A stretch of 17,746 nt of DNA from CAIZLB01 sp039795875 (GCA_039795875.1 JBDKKY010000017.1:1-17746); one strand, 5' to 3'; counted from the first letter of the stretch, positions 6,950-13,796 are shown. The notes: generated by a model from the letters alone, not told the origin. Numbers and translations are program-made.

Positions 6950-6996
6950 ACAAATGGGTCATCCCGATTATCCGAGCCAATAACAATGGTTCGGAT
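6950..6996 (+). ncRNA. Putative short antisense RNA or tiny ORF at the toxin 3' end (copy 1)
   Basis: Transcription from the perfect promoter would begin near 6950. ATG 6954, ten bases after the -10 box, opens a nine-residue ORF (MGHPDYPSQ) that ends at 6983. The RNA can fold as GGG/CCC (6956-6958 with 6963-6965) and then a 10-bp stem, ATCCGAGCCA (6970-6979) with TGGTTCGGAT (6987-6996), one G-U pair. The seven-base loop holds the TAA of the tiny ORF. The stem ends exactly where the toxin stop codon begins on the other strand. The T-rich sequence after it (TTTAATGTTTATA) is a weak terminator at best, so the 3' end is uncertain and may run into the toxin gene. Confidence 0.45.
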
Positions 6997-7392
6997 TTAA
7001 TGTTTATATAGAATGACTTCCATAATTTTATTCTTGATTAAATCAAAATCTGTTTTAGAAACATATCCAATCTTATAATCCAATCTCTTTGTATCCAGAA
7101 TTCTTAACTGCGATATTATAGCAGACTGAACAACATCTTTAAGTAGTACTTTAATGTAGTATGGATTTTCCTTATTTTTAGTACTCATCGGTATTCCCCA
7201 AAATATATTGTTATTGAATTTTTTAAATACCAAAACAGGTCGACGGAATTGGCCCCCTTTTCCATTTTCTTCATCACCCACATTTTCGCCGAGCGCACAC
7301 CAATAGACCTCTCCCTGATTAATAATTATCATTCGACGCTTTCTGTCTATTTTAATCTTGTTCTGCATCCATCGAATGAACTCTTTAAACAT
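6997..7392 (-). CDS. PemK/MazF-like protein, orphan (copy 1)
   Basis: A 131-residue protein of the PemK/MazF (CcdB-like fold) group, whose known members are sequence-specific mRNA endoribonucleases. After a basic N-terminal extension of about 27 residues, the core reads GEVYWCALGENVGDEENGKG, then RRPVLVFKKF, GIPMSTKNKENPYY, and AIISQLRILDTKRLDYKIG, the counterpart of the MazF Q-R-T-x-D region. The arginine in RRPV, the S/T of the PMST strand and the SQLR motif are the expected active-site surroundings. No antitoxin-like gene lies beside it. A homologue (9730-10113) lies beyond secDF with an extension of the same length, which supports the start at 7392; an internal ATG at 7332 is less likely. 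A TGTTATCAT box six bases upstream agrees. Whether it is still a toxin is unknown. Confidence 0.88.
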   Translation of the reverse strand: MFKEFIRWMQNKIKIDRKRRMIIINQGEVYWCALGENVGDEENGKGGQFRRPVLVFKKFNNNIFWGIPMSTKNKENPYYIKVLLKDVVQSAIISQLRILDTKRLDYKIGYVSKTDFDLIKNKIMEVILYKH

Positions 7393-7398
7393 CTCACC

Positions 7399-7404
7399 AT
7401 GATA
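7399..7404 (-). promoter_or_regulatory. Extended -10 box of PemK/MazF copy 1
   Basis: TGTTATCAT on the minus strand ends six bases before ATG 7392. The intervening GGTGAG could alternatively serve as a Shine-Dalgarno site if transcription begins further upstream. Confidence 0.5.
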
Positions 7405-7432
7405 ACAATTCCTCCCTCAATTTTTCCTAAAG

Positions 7433-7459
7433 AAAAAGCCGCCCTTTCGGCGGCTTTTT
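7433..7459. terminator. Terminator of secDF (bidirectional hairpin)
   Basis: AAAAAGCCGCC pairs with GGCGGCTTTTT around CTTTC (7444-7448), giving a GC stem flanked by A and T runs on both sides. It lies 8 nt past the secF stop on the minus strand and separates secDF from PemK/MazF copy 1. Confidence 0.85.
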
Positions 7460-7467
7460 TATTCATA

Positions 7468-8367
7468 TTACTTCTTCTTCCCCGCCATAGTCACCAACAA
7501 CGCCGATCCGACAAAGATCGATGAATACGTTCCGGCGATAATTCCGACAATCAAGACCAATGAAAAGTTTCGTGTAGTCTCTGGACCCCAGATATATACA
7601 GCAATCAAAGCCAACACAGTAGTCAATGACGTGTTCACTGATCGTACAAATGTCTCAGACACAGATCGTCCTACCACTTGATCAAAATGTGAGGCACTCT
7701 TATCTTTATCATGATTTAAGTTTTCTCGAACACGGTCAAACACCACAATAGTATCGTGAACTGAGAATCCCAACACCACAAGTAGAGCGGTCACAAATAG
7801 TGCATCAACTTCATAACCTCCAAAGAAGTGGGCCATAATAGCGAAGAATCCCATCGGTATCACTACATCGTGGAACAAGGCAATAATCGCCGCGAATCCA
7901 TATTTCCATGAAGACACAGGTCGAGAAACTTGTCGGAACGCAAAAGCAATAAATAGCACAATCGCGATCAAAACTAAGATGATAGATGTGACAGATTTTT
8001 TCTTTAATTCATCTCCAAGTACCGGACCGATAGTATCAAGTCGCGACACTTCGTATGTAGGAAGGACTTTCCCGATCTTGGCCCGAGCAGCCACTTGTCC
8101 AGCTGCATCAAGTTCGTGAGTATTGACCAAAAAATTCTTCTCGCCATAGGCCCGAACAACTCCTTCTGGAAATGCTCCTTGAAGCACTTCTTTGACGTTG
8201 ACGGTGGTACTGACAGTCGACGATGCATTTGGCTGCACTTCGATAGAAGTTCCTCCTTTAAAATCAATACCGTAGTTCATGCCCCATTTTGCCATCGCGA
8301 AAATAGATACAACGAACAAAATGACTGAGAGAGTGTAAAATATTACTCTGTTTTTGATGATAAACAT
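7468..8367 (-). CDS. secF: Protein translocase subunit SecF
   Basis: Inner-membrane RND-type partner of SecD that uses the proton gradient to help complete preprotein export through SecYEG. The 299-residue length fits the family. An N-terminal membrane helix (residues 7-25) is followed by the hallmark GIDFKGGTSIEV at 33-44, an extracytoplasmic domain to about residue 115, then five membrane helices. The transmembrane catalytic motif reads VVLGFSVHDTIVVFDRVREN, where many SecFs have SVND; the histidine is a mild variant. The C-terminal block ETTRNFSLVLIVGIIAGTYSS is typical. It begins four bases after the secD stop, with AAGGAA inside the end of secD as the only ribosome-binding candidate, so it is translated from the secD transcript. 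Confidence 0.97.
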   Translation of the reverse strand: MFIIKNRVIFYTLSVILFVVSIFAMAKWGMNYGIDFKGGTSIEVQPNASSTVSTTVNVKEVLQGAFPEGVVRAYGEKNFLVNTHELDAAGQVAARAKIGKVLPTYEVSRLDTIGPVLGDELKKKSVTSIILVLIAIVLFIAFAFRQVSRPVSSWKYGFAAIIALFHDVVIPMGFFAIMAHFFGGYEVDALFVTALLVVLGFSVHDTIVVFDRVRENLNHDKDKSASHFDQVVGRSVSETFVRSVNTSLTTVLALIAVYIWGPETTRNFSLVLIVGIIAGTYSSIFVGSALLVTMAGKKK

Positions 8368-8371
8368 ATAT

Positions 8372-9619
8372 TTATTTATTTTCCTTAGTTATGGCCAATA
8401 AGAATGTTCGAGAGATAGATACCGCAGTAAACATAGATACAGCTACACCAATCAAGAACACGAGTGCAAAACCTTTGATCATCGGAGATGCAGCAAACGT
8501 ATACAGGATCACCGCTGTGATCATACTTGAAATGTTACTATCTCGAATCGACGGCCAAGCTCGAGCAAACCCGTCGCGCAAAGCTTGTGCTCGTGACTTG
8601 CCTCTCTTCAACTCTTCTTTCATACGCTCGAAAATCAAGATATTTCCATCCACAGCCATACCAATAGAGATGATAAATGCGGCCAATCCAGCAGATGTCA
8701 TCACGATACCTCCAGCTTTAAAGATCACTAAGTTGATGATGGTATAGATCGCCAAGGCTATCACGGCGATGATACCCCGAACTCTGTACCAGAGGATGAG
8801 GAATAATCCAACAATAATAAATCCATACATACCCGCTCGTGTACTTGCATGAAGAGCATCTGTACCTAGTGAGGCACCAATAGTTTGTGTACCAATAAGT
8901 TCAATGGCAACAGGAAGTGCACCGTATTTTAGACTTCGAGCCAACTCATTAGCTTGTTGCACAGAATATTGACCTGTAATCTGAGCTTTGCCTCCCAATA
9001 TCTCAGTCTGTATTGTTGGATCAGAAATAACAACACCATCAAGAACGATAGCGAGTCGTCTTCCAACATTGTCTCGAGTAATCTTGGCAAATAACTCGCC
9101 TCCTTCGTCGTTAAAGACCATACCAACTTGCGGACGGCCTGTTTGACCATCATATTCTACCTGAGCAGTTGTAATGTATCGTCCAGTGAGACCTGTAGGA
9201 ATTAAACTTGGAGCTGTTGTGGCAGTTGTTGAGGTAGACTCTCGCACAAGAGCAAATTCAAGTACCGGAGTCTGGCCGATAAGCTCTACCGCTTTCTCAG
9301 TGTCATTGACACCAGGAAGTTCAACGATCAGTTTATTTACCTTCTGACCATCAAGAGTTGATTCTTCTGTTTGAACGATTGGCTCAGAAACACCAAAAGC
9401 ATTCACCCGGGCCTCGATCACATTCTTCAATGTGGCCATAGAGCCAGTGACTTCACCGGCTGGCAGCTTAGAAGTATCAGCTTTGTAGACGAGGTGGATT
9501 CCTCCGTTTAGGTCAAGACCTAGTTTAAAAGGGTTAGTAATGTGAGTTTTTTGTAGATAGAGAGCAAACAATCCTGCAATAACCAGGATGATAATTGCCC
9601 AAAGTCGTGTTCGGTTCAT
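8372..9619 (-). CDS. secD: Protein translocase subunit SecD
   Basis: RND-type membrane protein that works with SecF on the outer face of the membrane to pull and release exported proteins. At 415 residues it is shorter than E. coli SecD (615), as is common in compact bacteria: one N-terminal helix (residues 6-22), the D1 motif LGLDLNGGIHLVY at 33-45, ARVNAFGVSEP, a P1 domain with VELPGV and QANELARSLKYGALPV, then the conserved TIGASLGTDALH and five membrane helices. The transmembrane motif ISIGMAVDGNILIFERMKEE carries the conserved aspartate, and the C-terminal block has FARAWPSIRDSNISS and KGFALVFLIGVAVSMFTA. It heads the secDF pair and is divergent from PemK/MazF copy 2. A TATAAT box lies seven bases before the ATG. 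Confidence 0.97.
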   Translation of the reverse strand: MNRTRLWAIIILVIAGLFALYLQKTHITNPFKLGLDLNGGIHLVYKADTSKLPAGEVTGSMATLKNVIEARVNAFGVSEPIVQTEESTLDGQKVNKLIVELPGVNDTEKAVELIGQTPVLEFALVRESTSTTATTAPSLIPTGLTGRYITTAQVEYDGQTGRPQVGMVFNDEGGELFAKITRDNVGRRLAIVLDGVVISDPTIQTEILGGKAQITGQYSVQQANELARSLKYGALPVAIELIGTQTIGASLGTDALHASTRAGMYGFIIVGLFLILWYRVRGIIAVIALAIYTIINLVIFKAGGIVMTSAGLAAFIISIGMAVDGNILIFERMKEELKRGKSRAQALRDGFARAWPSIRDSNISSMITAVILYTFAASPMIKGFALVFLIGVAVSMFTAVSISRTFLLAITKENK

Positions 9620-9626
9620 ACAGGCT

Positions 9627-9632
9627 ATTATA
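9627..9632 (-). promoter_or_regulatory. -10 box of secDF
   Basis: Perfect TATAAT on the minus strand, seven bases before the secD ATG; leaderless layout, no consensus -35. Confidence 0.65.
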
Positions 9633-9715
9633 CATATTTTACTTGGTAATGGTAGAGGGGCAGTTTTTTATGATTTCTTGATTAAAATTTAAAGAAAAAT
9701 TAAAGAGTGATTCCT

Positions 9716-9721
9716 TATGAT
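9716..9721 (+). promoter_or_regulatory. -10 box of PemK/MazF copy 2
   Basis: TATGAT lies eight bases before ATG 9730. The surrounding sequence is very AT-rich and no Shine-Dalgarno site is seen. Confidence 0.45.
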
Positions 9722-9729
9722 AGAAATAT

Positions 9730-10113
9730 ATGAAAGATTTTGATTCTTGGACCATATACAAAAAATCCATTCATAACAGAGCCTCAAATAAGCTTTATCA
9801 TTCTCAAGAAGTGTGGTGGTGTGCCCTTGGAGTAAACATCGGATACGAACAAGACGGAGCAGGAGCAGAAAAACATAGGCCTGTACTTATTTTAAAAGGA
9901 TTTAGTAAAAATGTCTGTCTTGTAATTCCCTTAACTACATCTATGAAAGAAAATCCTTATCACGTTCCTATGGGGAGTGTTGCTGGAACAGAAGCCTTCG
10001 CAATTATCTCACAACTCCGACTAATAGATACGAAGAGACTTATCAATAAAATTTGTTTTGTACCTGCCGGCGTCTTTGAGACAATAAGAAAAGCCGTCAA
10101 AGATTTACTTTAA
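9730..10113 (+). CDS. PemK/MazF-like protein, orphan (copy 2)
   Basis: A 127-residue homologue of the gene at 6997-7392, on the other side of secDF and the opposite strand. The N-terminal extension of 26 residues (MKDFDSWTIYKKSIHNRASN at its start) precedes the core EVWWCALGVNIGYEQDGAG, HRPVLILKGF, VIPLTTSMKENPYHV and AIISQLRLIDTKRLINKI. These match PemK/MazF strand order, with the conserved arginine in HRPV, the PLTTS strand and the SQLR motif intact. The two copies agree closely in blocks such as ENPY, AIISQLR and DTKRL but differ elsewhere, so they are diverged homologues and not a recent duplication. No antitoxin-like ORF adjoins it; instead a consensus promoter faces its 3' end. Ribonuclease activity is inferred from family. 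Confidence 0.88.
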   Translation: MKDFDSWTIYKKSIHNRASNKLYHSQEVWWCALGVNIGYEQDGAGAEKHRPVLILKGFSKNVCLVIPLTTSMKENPYHVPMGSVAGTEAFAIISQLRLIDTKRLINKICFVPAGVFETIRKAVKDLL

Positions 10114-10131
10114 CAGCTTTTCTATTTTTCT

Positions 10132-10168
10132 CCCTGCTTCTTATTCAGGGCAAGCCATAGGCATTTAT
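10132..10168 (-). ncRNA. Putative short antisense RNA or tiny ORF at the toxin 3' end (copy 2)
   Basis: From the perfect promoter at 10202-10175, transcription would begin near 10168. ATG 10164, exactly ten bases after the -10 box, opens a seven-residue ORF (MPMACPE) ending at 10141. The RNA can fold as GCC/GGC and then CCCTG (10150-10146) with CAGGG (10136-10132). The nine-base loop contains the TAA of the tiny ORF, as in copy 1. No T-run follows the stem, so the transcript may continue into the toxin gene, whose stop codon is at 10111-10113. Confidence 0.45.
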
Positions 10169-10174
10169 ATTTGT

Positions 10175-10202
10175 ATTATATTCTTCTCACTCGCCTTGTC
10201 AA
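10175..10202 (-). promoter_or_regulatory. Perfect consensus promoter facing the 3' end of PemK/MazF copy 2
   Basis: On the minus strand TTGACA (10202-10197), 16 bases, TATAAT (10180-10175), both perfect. It follows the msrB stop codon directly and fires into the 3' end of the toxin-like gene. The layout mirrors 6916-6943. Confidence 0.75.
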
Positions 10203-10204
10203 AT

Positions 10205-10648
10205 CTATTCCACCTCCTTCAAATATTCCCCGTATCCTTCTTTTTCCATATCAGCCTTAGGAATAAATCGTAGTGATGCTGAATTCATACAGTAACTTTG
10301 ACCGGTTGAAGCGCTTGGGCTGATAAAAACATGACCTAGGTGTGAACCACCGATAGCACTAGCTACTTTAACTCGTTCCATGCCAAAACTGTGATCGTGC
10401 TCTAGTTTTAAAATATCAGCTTTGATCGGTCGAACGAATGTAGGCCAGCCAGTGCCAGGGTCATATTTATCTCGAGAACTAAAGAGTGGCTCGCCTGTGA
10501 CAACGTCTACATATATACCCGCTTCATTTTTATTAAAATATTCATTATCAAAAGGGTGCTCTGTCGCCTCTTCTTGAGTTACGGCAAATTGAGTTGGGGT
10601 TAATTTTTTCTTTATCTCTTCTGGAGTTGGTTTTGAGTATTGTGTCAT
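10205..10648 (-). CDS. msrB: Peptide-methionine (R)-S-oxide reductase
   Basis: Reduces the R epimer of methionine sulfoxide in damaged proteins, with thioredoxin as usual reductant. The 147-residue protein has the full MsrB core: HPFDNEYFNKNEAGIYVDVV, DKYDPGTGWPTF, the SHLGHVF strand and the catalytic block SYCMNSASLRFIP with the nucleophile near Cys120. The two CxxC zinc sites of many MsrB proteins are absent (GIYVDVVTGEPLF and DPGTGWPTF have none), so this is the zinc-free type often found fused or paired with MsrA. It starts nine bases after the msrA stop, with an A/G-rich AAAGAA as the only ribosome-binding candidate, so it is co-transcribed with msrA. Confidence 0.97.
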   Translation of the reverse strand: MTQYSKPTPEEIKKKLTPTQFAVTQEEATEHPFDNEYFNKNEAGIYVDVVTGEPLFSSRDKYDPGTGWPTFVRPIKADILKLEHDHSFGMERVKVASAIGGSHLGHVFISPSASTGQSYCMNSASLRFIPKADMEKEGYGEYLKEVE

Positions 10649-10657
10649 ATTTTTTCT

Positions 10658-11194
10658 TTAACTATTTTTAGGAAATAATGTATTATTCTCCTCTATCTGT
10701 GCCTCTCGCCCACTGCCCTTTCTATACATGGCATAACGTGTAGGATTTTTCTCATGATATTTTTGATGTTCCTCTTCAGCTTTGAAAAAATTTGTATACG
10801 GAATTACTTTCACTGCTAATGGCAACCGATATATCTTTTTATCATTCCAAACCTGTATTACTTTATCTGCAATCGCTTTTTCTGCATCAGTTTGATAAAA
10901 GATGGCCGGTGTATAACTTTCTCCTCGATCATGAAACGATCCGGTAGCATCAGTTGGATTTATAATACGAATAAGGTGATCAACCAACGTCTCATACGAA
11001 ATAGAATTTGGATCATATTCGACTTCCACTGACTCTCTGTGCCCAGTACTCTCACTAGCTACTTCATAATAACTTGGGTTTTCAGTGTGTCCTCCGGCAT
11101 AACCAGAAATAACTCGCACGACTCCGGGCAGTGTTTCAAAATCATATTCAGTGCACCAAAAGCATCCACCAGCAAAATAGGCTTTATTGTTCAT
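10658..11194 (-). CDS. msrA: Peptide-methionine (S)-S-oxide reductase
   Basis: Reduces the S epimer of methionine sulfoxide and complements the MsrB downstream. The 178-residue protein begins AYFAGGCFWCTEYDFETLPG, with the catalytic cysteine at residue 11 and a second one at 14. The family blocks SGYAGGHTENPSYYEV, GHRESVEVEYDP, and the NPTDATGSFHDRGESYTPAIFY loop follow. The C-terminal part has EEEHQKYHEKNP, a typical substrate-side helix. No distal resolving cysteine remains at the C-terminus. It heads the msrAB pair. Its -10 box overlaps the end of the upstream membrane-protein gene, so it can be transcribed both from there and by read-through. Confidence 0.97.
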   Translation of the reverse strand: MNNKAYFAGGCFWCTEYDFETLPGVVRVISGYAGGHTENPSYYEVASESTGHRESVEVEYDPNSISYETLVDHLIRIINPTDATGSFHDRGESYTPAIFYQTDAEKAIADKVIQVWNDKKIYRLPLAVKVIPYTNFFKAEEEHQKYHEKNPTRYAMYRKGSGREAQIEENNTLFPKNS

Positions 11195-11198
11195 ACTC

Positions 11199-11819
11199 TT
11201 ATTGTATCACCTCGTCTCGCCGAACAGACGGGCGCAAGTTCTTGATCCAAGCAATGATAAGTGCGACCACAGCACCCAACGTATCCGCCAGCATATCTTT
11301 TTGTGCATCCCAGATATCTCCCTGACTTCCAAGAACAGCTATGCCTGCTTCAGGATCCGCCATAACCGCATATTGCCATTCGAACAACTCATACACCGCT
11401 GCCACAGAGATGATTGTAAACAATGCAAACAAAGCTGCTGTTTTGCGTCCAGCAATAAGTCCTCGAGTCCTCACAAATTCATAAATAGGCAAAGCATAAA
11501 ATCCGACTGAGAAGTGGGCCACCCGATCGTACATATTTCTCTCGAAGCCAAACAAGTTATTGAACCATTCAAAAGGCACTCGTTCAAACGTATAATGGGC
11601 ACCCACAGTATGCATCAGAATAAATACACTCATCAATATGTACGCAGTATTAGAAAATCGAATGCCCTTCACATACATGACAACAATTGGAATCAGCACA
11701 ATCCAGACTGTTGCACTTTCTACCCACCATACCGCCCTATCATGAGGACCAAAGGCTCCGATGATCAACACCACCAGATAAATAACGAATAAAATTGGGG
11801 CGATAGATATTTTCTTCAT
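11199..11819 (-). CDS. YjdF/DUF2238 family inner-membrane protein
   Basis: A 206-residue polytopic membrane protein of the YjdF (DUF2238) family, whose function is unknown. About six hydrophobic segments are visible, the first at residues 5-23. The conserved loops are clear: TVGAHYTFERVPFEW, ERNMYDRVAHFSVGF (histidine in the NxYDRxxHF motif), and the acidic ELFEWQYAVMADPEAG followed by LGSQGDIWDAQKDM. The frame is open to 12047, but the ATG at 11819 is the right start: it begins the first membrane helix, has a TATACT box six bases upstream, and avoids overlapping the divergent gene. msrA follows after only four bases, so the three genes may form one transcript. Confidence 0.92.
   Translation of the reverse strand: MKKISIAPILFVIYLVVLIIGAFGPHDRAVWWVESATVWIVLIPIVVMYVKGIRFSNTAYILMSVFILMHTVGAHYTFERVPFEWFNNLFGFERNMYDRVAHFSVGFYALPIYEFVRTRGLIAGRKTAALFALFTIISVAAVYELFEWQYAVMADPEAGIAVLGSQGDIWDAQKDMLADTLGAVVALIIAWIKNLRPSVRRDEVIQ
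11201..11206 (-). promoter_or_regulatory. Extended -10 box of msrAB
   Basis: TGATACAAT on the minus strand overlaps the last codons and stop of the YjdF-family gene and lies six bases before the msrA ATG. Confidence 0.55.
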
Positions 11820-11825
11820 GTGGTA

Positions 11826-11831
11826 AGTATA
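11826..11831 (-). promoter_or_regulatory. -10 box of the YjdF-family gene
   Basis: TATACT on the minus strand, six bases before ATG 11819. It lies one base from the -10 box of the divergent gene. Confidence 0.55.
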
Positions 11832-11832
11832 G

Positions 11833-11838
11833 TACAAT
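11833..11838 (+). promoter_or_regulatory. -10 box of the divergent 156-aa membrane-protein gene
   Basis: TACAAT, six bases before ATG 11845. It lies back to back with the minus-strand -10 at 11826-11831 within a 25-base intergenic gap. Confidence 0.55.
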
Positions 11839-11844
11839 ATTTCC

Positions 11845-12315
11845 ATGACATCACTATTCTTTGTGTATATAATCCACCACGTTGCCTTGGTCTTAGGATT
11901 GGCTACATCTATAGTTGTTGACCTCTTCCTCATTATTGTTGAAAAATACAAACGAGTTCGATCTCTGGAAAAAGGAATCTTGCATCGCATGCTTTCATAT
12001 AGTTTCATTTGTGCTCTTATTGTCTTTGGCATCGAGATCGCCCACATGTTCTTATTGTTAATGACTGATGTAGGCGGCGTATATGATACTGCTGTTTATT
12101 TTCAAAATACTCTAAGCACTCTTCTGGCCGCTATTCTGATCTGTGCTATCGCAACTCAAAAATATTATCACATCAAGACTTTGACCAGATATCAAGAGCA
12201 ACATCACCACCTATCTGACTCATTCGTAAAACACCATACAGAGATACGTAATACAGCCATACTAAGCCTTCTACTGTGGATATCTTTGTACATCTGTTAT
12301 GTATTGATGAATTAG
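11845..12315 (+). CDS. Unknown four-helix membrane protein
   Basis: A 156-residue membrane protein of unknown function. Four hydrophobic segments are visible: residues 3-32, about 50-72, about 84-103 and about 136-155. Histidines lie in or beside the helices (IIHHVAL near the N-terminus, IEIAHMF in helix 2), and a histidine-rich segment (QEQHHHLSDSFVKHH) lies in the loop before helix 4. Metal or heme binding is possible but unsupported by any recognised motif. It is divergent from the YjdF-family gene and ends 35 nt before dnaB, which has its own -10 box. A TACAAT box six bases before the ATG supports the start. Confidence 0.8.
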   Translation: MTSLFFVYIIHHVALVLGLATSIVVDLFLIIVEKYKRVRSLEKGILHRMLSYSFICALIVFGIEIAHMFLLLMTDVGGVYDTAVYFQNTLSTLLAAILICAIATQKYYHIKTLTRYQEQHHHLSDSFVKHHTEIRNTAILSLLLWISLYICYVLMN

Positions 12316-12338
12316 GTTCCTCCCACCTGTAAAACGTG

Positions 12339-12344
12339 TAAAAT
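12339..12344 (+). promoter_or_regulatory. -10 box of dnaB
   Basis: TAAAAT preceded by TG, six bases before the dnaB ATG at 12351; no Shine-Dalgarno site. Confidence 0.5.
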
Positions 12345-12350
12345 GTACCT

Positions 12351-13796
12351 ATGCCTGGCGAAGTAAATTTTAAGCAAAACTATAAACAGAATGGGTCCAA
12401 TCGACACACTGTTACCACCAAAACTGGTGATGCTTTCAATTTAAAATTACCACCATATAGTATCGAGGCTGAACAAGCGGTCCTTGGTTCTATCATGCTC
12501 CGTCCTGATGCCTATGCTGAAGTGAGTGACATCTTGGACCCTGAGTGCTTTTATAGTGAAAAACACAAATTGATTTATAAAGGCATCAGTGAACTGATGA
12601 GTCGAGGTAATCCAGTTGATTATTTATCATTAAAAAACACACTCGATGAGATGAACGTGTTGGAGCAGATCGGTGGCGCCCATTACCTGGCCGAACTCGT
12701 CCATGTCGTTCCGTCGGCTAGTAACATTGAATATTACGCCCGTATCCTTGAAAAAAAGTTGATGATGCGAAAGCTTATTCATGCTTCTGAAAATATTGGT
12801 CAAATGGGATACAGCGAGGCTGGAGAATTGGAGAATATTCTTGATCAAGCCGAAAAAGAGATTTTTGGTATTACACAAAAGAAAACAAAGAACAGCATTA
12901 CCAATATGAAAGATGGTTTGATCGAGGCCTGGGATCAGATCGACAAACTGCACAACAGCGATCAAGATATGCGTGGTGTGCCAACAGGCTTCAAAGACCT
13001 CGATGCCAAACTATCCGGCCTCCAAAAATCTGACCTCGTTATCCTAGCGGCCCGGCCATCTGTGGGAAAGACCTCTCTAGCGTTGGACATTGCCCGCCAT
13101 GCCGCTGTGAGCCACAACACTCCAGTGCTTATTTTCTCGTTGGAAATGAGTGCTCAACAGCTGCTGTATCGTATGATTTCATCTCATTCAAGAGTAGACG
13201 CTTGGAAACTCAGAACCGGTAAGTTGAATCTAAACAACTCTGAAGAATACGATCGACTTCAACACGGCATCGGTGAACTTTCACGCGCACCGATCTTTAT
13301 CGATGATCAGGCTGGTACAAACATCATCAAGATGAGGAGTACGGCACGAAAGATTAAGTCTGACAAAGGTCTGGGTCTTATCGTTGTTGACTACTTACAG
13401 CTTATGAGTCCTACTAACACGATGAAGTCAGACAACTTGGTACAACAGATGACTGAGATCTCTCGATCATTGAAACACCTTGCTCGTGAGCTCGATGTGC
13501 CGGTTCTGGCCCTCTCACAGCTATCTCGAGCAGTAGAACAACGACAAGGAAAACCTAGACTATCCGATCTTCGAGATTCTGGGTCTATCGAACAAGACGC
13601 CGACGTAGTGATCTTTATTCACCGAGAAGACCAATACAAAGATATCAATGAACGAAACGGTATTATGGACATCCTGATCGAAAAACACCGAAATGGTCCC
13701 ACCGGAAGCATTCGACTCAAGTTCGACGAAAAACACTCATCATTTGTCACATTGGACAAAGGCGAGTATGGAGACTTCGAAGCTCACATGCAATAG
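12351..13796 (+). CDS. dnaB: Replicative DNA helicase
   Basis: Hexameric ring helicase that unwinds DNA ahead of the replisome. The 481-residue protein has a 30-residue polar leader, the N-terminal helical domain beginning PPYSIEAEQAVLGSIML, and a RecA-like C-terminal domain. The Walker A loop is AARPSVGKTSLALDIA near residues 232-247; family members more often have GRPxMGKT, so the glycine-to-alanine change is mild. FSLEMSAQQL, the Walker B strand LIVVDYLQLM near 342-351, the ALSQLSRAVEQR sensor and DLRDSGSIEQDADVVIF follow. There is no intein, although this protein is a frequent host for them. recR follows 22 nt later, on the same strand, with its own -10 boxes. Confidence 0.98.
   Translation: MPGEVNFKQNYKQNGSNRHTVTTKTGDAFNLKLPPYSIEAEQAVLGSIMLRPDAYAEVSDILDPECFYSEKHKLIYKGISELMSRGNPVDYLSLKNTLDEMNVLEQIGGAHYLAELVHVVPSASNIEYYARILEKKLMMRKLIHASENIGQMGYSEAGELENILDQAEKEIFGITQKKTKNSITNMKDGLIEAWDQIDKLHNSDQDMRGVPTGFKDLDAKLSGLQKSDLVILAARPSVGKTSLALDIARHAAVSHNTPVLIFSLEMSAQQLLYRMISSHSRVDAWKLRTGKLNLNNSEEYDRLQHGIGELSRAPIFIDDQAGTNIIKMRSTARKIKSDKGLGLIVVDYLQLMSPTNTMKSDNLVQQMTEISRSLKHLARELDVPVLALSQLSRAVEQRQGKPRLSDLRDSGSIEQDADVVIFIHREDQYKDINERNGIMDILIEKHRNGPTGSIRLKFDEKHSSFVTLDKGEYGDFEAHMQ

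Noticed and set aside
10132..10150. CCCTG/CAGGG as an ordinary terminator of msrB or the toxin gene
   Set aside because: No T-run follows on either strand and the stem is only five pairs.
11820..12047. Longer YjdF-family protein from 12047
   Set aside because: It would overlap the divergent membrane-protein gene and adds a basic segment unlike the family; ATG 11819 has a -10 box six bases upstream.
12351..13796. Intein in dnaB
   Set aside because: The helicase domain is continuous through Walker A, Walker B and the sensor motif, with normal length.
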